16,036 bases of DNA from NCBI GenBank assembly GCA_900544295.1, contig UQUO01000043.1, forward strand, positions 1 to 16,036, in the 5' to 3' direction. The notes under the pieces were generated by a model that saw only the letters and a list, made by a program, of their open reading frames with translations, was not told the DNA's origin and did not search any database. Both the position numbers and the translations under genes were made by a program. The DNA comes from an uncultured Eubacteriales bacterium. GTDB lineage: Bacteria; Bacillota; Clostridia; Oscillospirales; Oscillospiraceae. Shown piece by piece: positions 15,911-16,036 of this stretch (its first letter is position 1; each line of letters begins with the position of its first letter).

Positions 15911-16036
15911 CCAGCCCGGGGGGTTGGAGGAACTCGCCGTTTTGTTGGCGGTTGTCTTTACGTTGGTGCTGCTGTTCCACCCCATTTCTTTGGTCTTGCC
16001 CAAAGAAACGGGGTGGAGCCCCAAAGAAAGGCGCTT
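15911..16036 (+). repeat. Right copy of the inverted intergenic repeat, cut by the window edge
   Basis: Its reverse complement matches the left copy at 33-160: near-identical over 15956-16036, an identical 18-mer at 15929-15946, then weaker similarity to about 15911. The 18-bp hairpin is conserved (15976-15993 with 16000-16017, loop TCTTGC). One copy has a base pair difference in the stem that keeps pairing possible only as G-U or as an A-C mismatch, depending on strand. The window ends at the same word that forms the outer boundary of the left copy. The element lies right after the ftsH terminator. Confidence 0.75.

Noticed and set aside
33..16036. Inverted repeats flanking the window could be the ends of a composite transposon or invertible segment.
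   Set aside because: The enclosed genes are conserved housekeeping operons without transposase or recombinase, and no target-site duplication is visible. Independent copies of a dispersed repeat are simpler.

Overview
This window looks like chromosomal DNA from a high-GC member of the Firmicutes, most likely a gut clostridium of the Oscillospiraceae type. The evidence is the gene order rplI-dnaB and tilS-hpt-ftsH typical of low-GC Gram-positive relatives, GdpP rather than another c-di-AMP phosphodiesterase, strong GGAGG ribosome sites, a PyrK/PyrD (class 1B) dihydroorotate dehydrogenase, and consensus sigma-A promoters. Coding DNA is very GC-rich by eye, yet it uses the isoleucine codon AUA heavily. 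Genus-level placement is inference.

Layout. (1) Positions 1-384 are non-coding: a structured dispersed-type repeat (33-160), an unremarkable stretch, then a near-perfect promoter (298-326) with an intrinsic terminator immediately downstream (343-363). (2) Positions 385-5968 hold a tightly packed de novo UMP operon, pyrC-pyrK-pyrD-pyrF-pyrE-pyrB-pyrI, whose genes overlap by 4-8 nt or abut; it ends in a strong terminator (5977-6016). Between them these genes cover every step from carbamoyl phosphate to UMP. carAB and pyrR are not in the window. (3) Positions 6016-7062, minus strand, hold one sugar-phosphate nucleotidyltransferase, convergent with the pyr operon, with an unusual C-terminal remnant of a phosphohexomutase. 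(4) Positions 7091-15865 appear to be one long operon from a divergent promoter: tandem GNAT acetyltransferase, gdpP (c-di-AMP phosphodiesterase), rplI, dnaB, tilS, hpt, ftsH, ending in a terminator (15873-15906). (5) Positions 15911-16036 hold a second copy of the left-hand repeat in inverted orientation, cut by the window edge.

How the genes work together. The first operon makes pyrimidines and carries the regulatory chain of aspartate transcarbamoylase, so feedback control is probably at the enzyme level. Its promoter has an AATTTG start region like the E. coli pyrBI promoter, where high UTP causes RNA polymerase slippage, so transcription may also sense UTP. The second operon combines second-messenger turnover, ribosome assembly, replication, AUA decoding (TilS), purine salvage (Hpt) and membrane proteolysis (FtsH). 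No phage, CRISPR array, tRNA, rRNA or defence system is visible. The most interesting signals are regulatory and structural: the pyr promoter/attenuator, the inverted repeats, the nucleotidyltransferase with an orphan mutase domain, a GdpP motif substitution, and an AT-rich island inside tilS.
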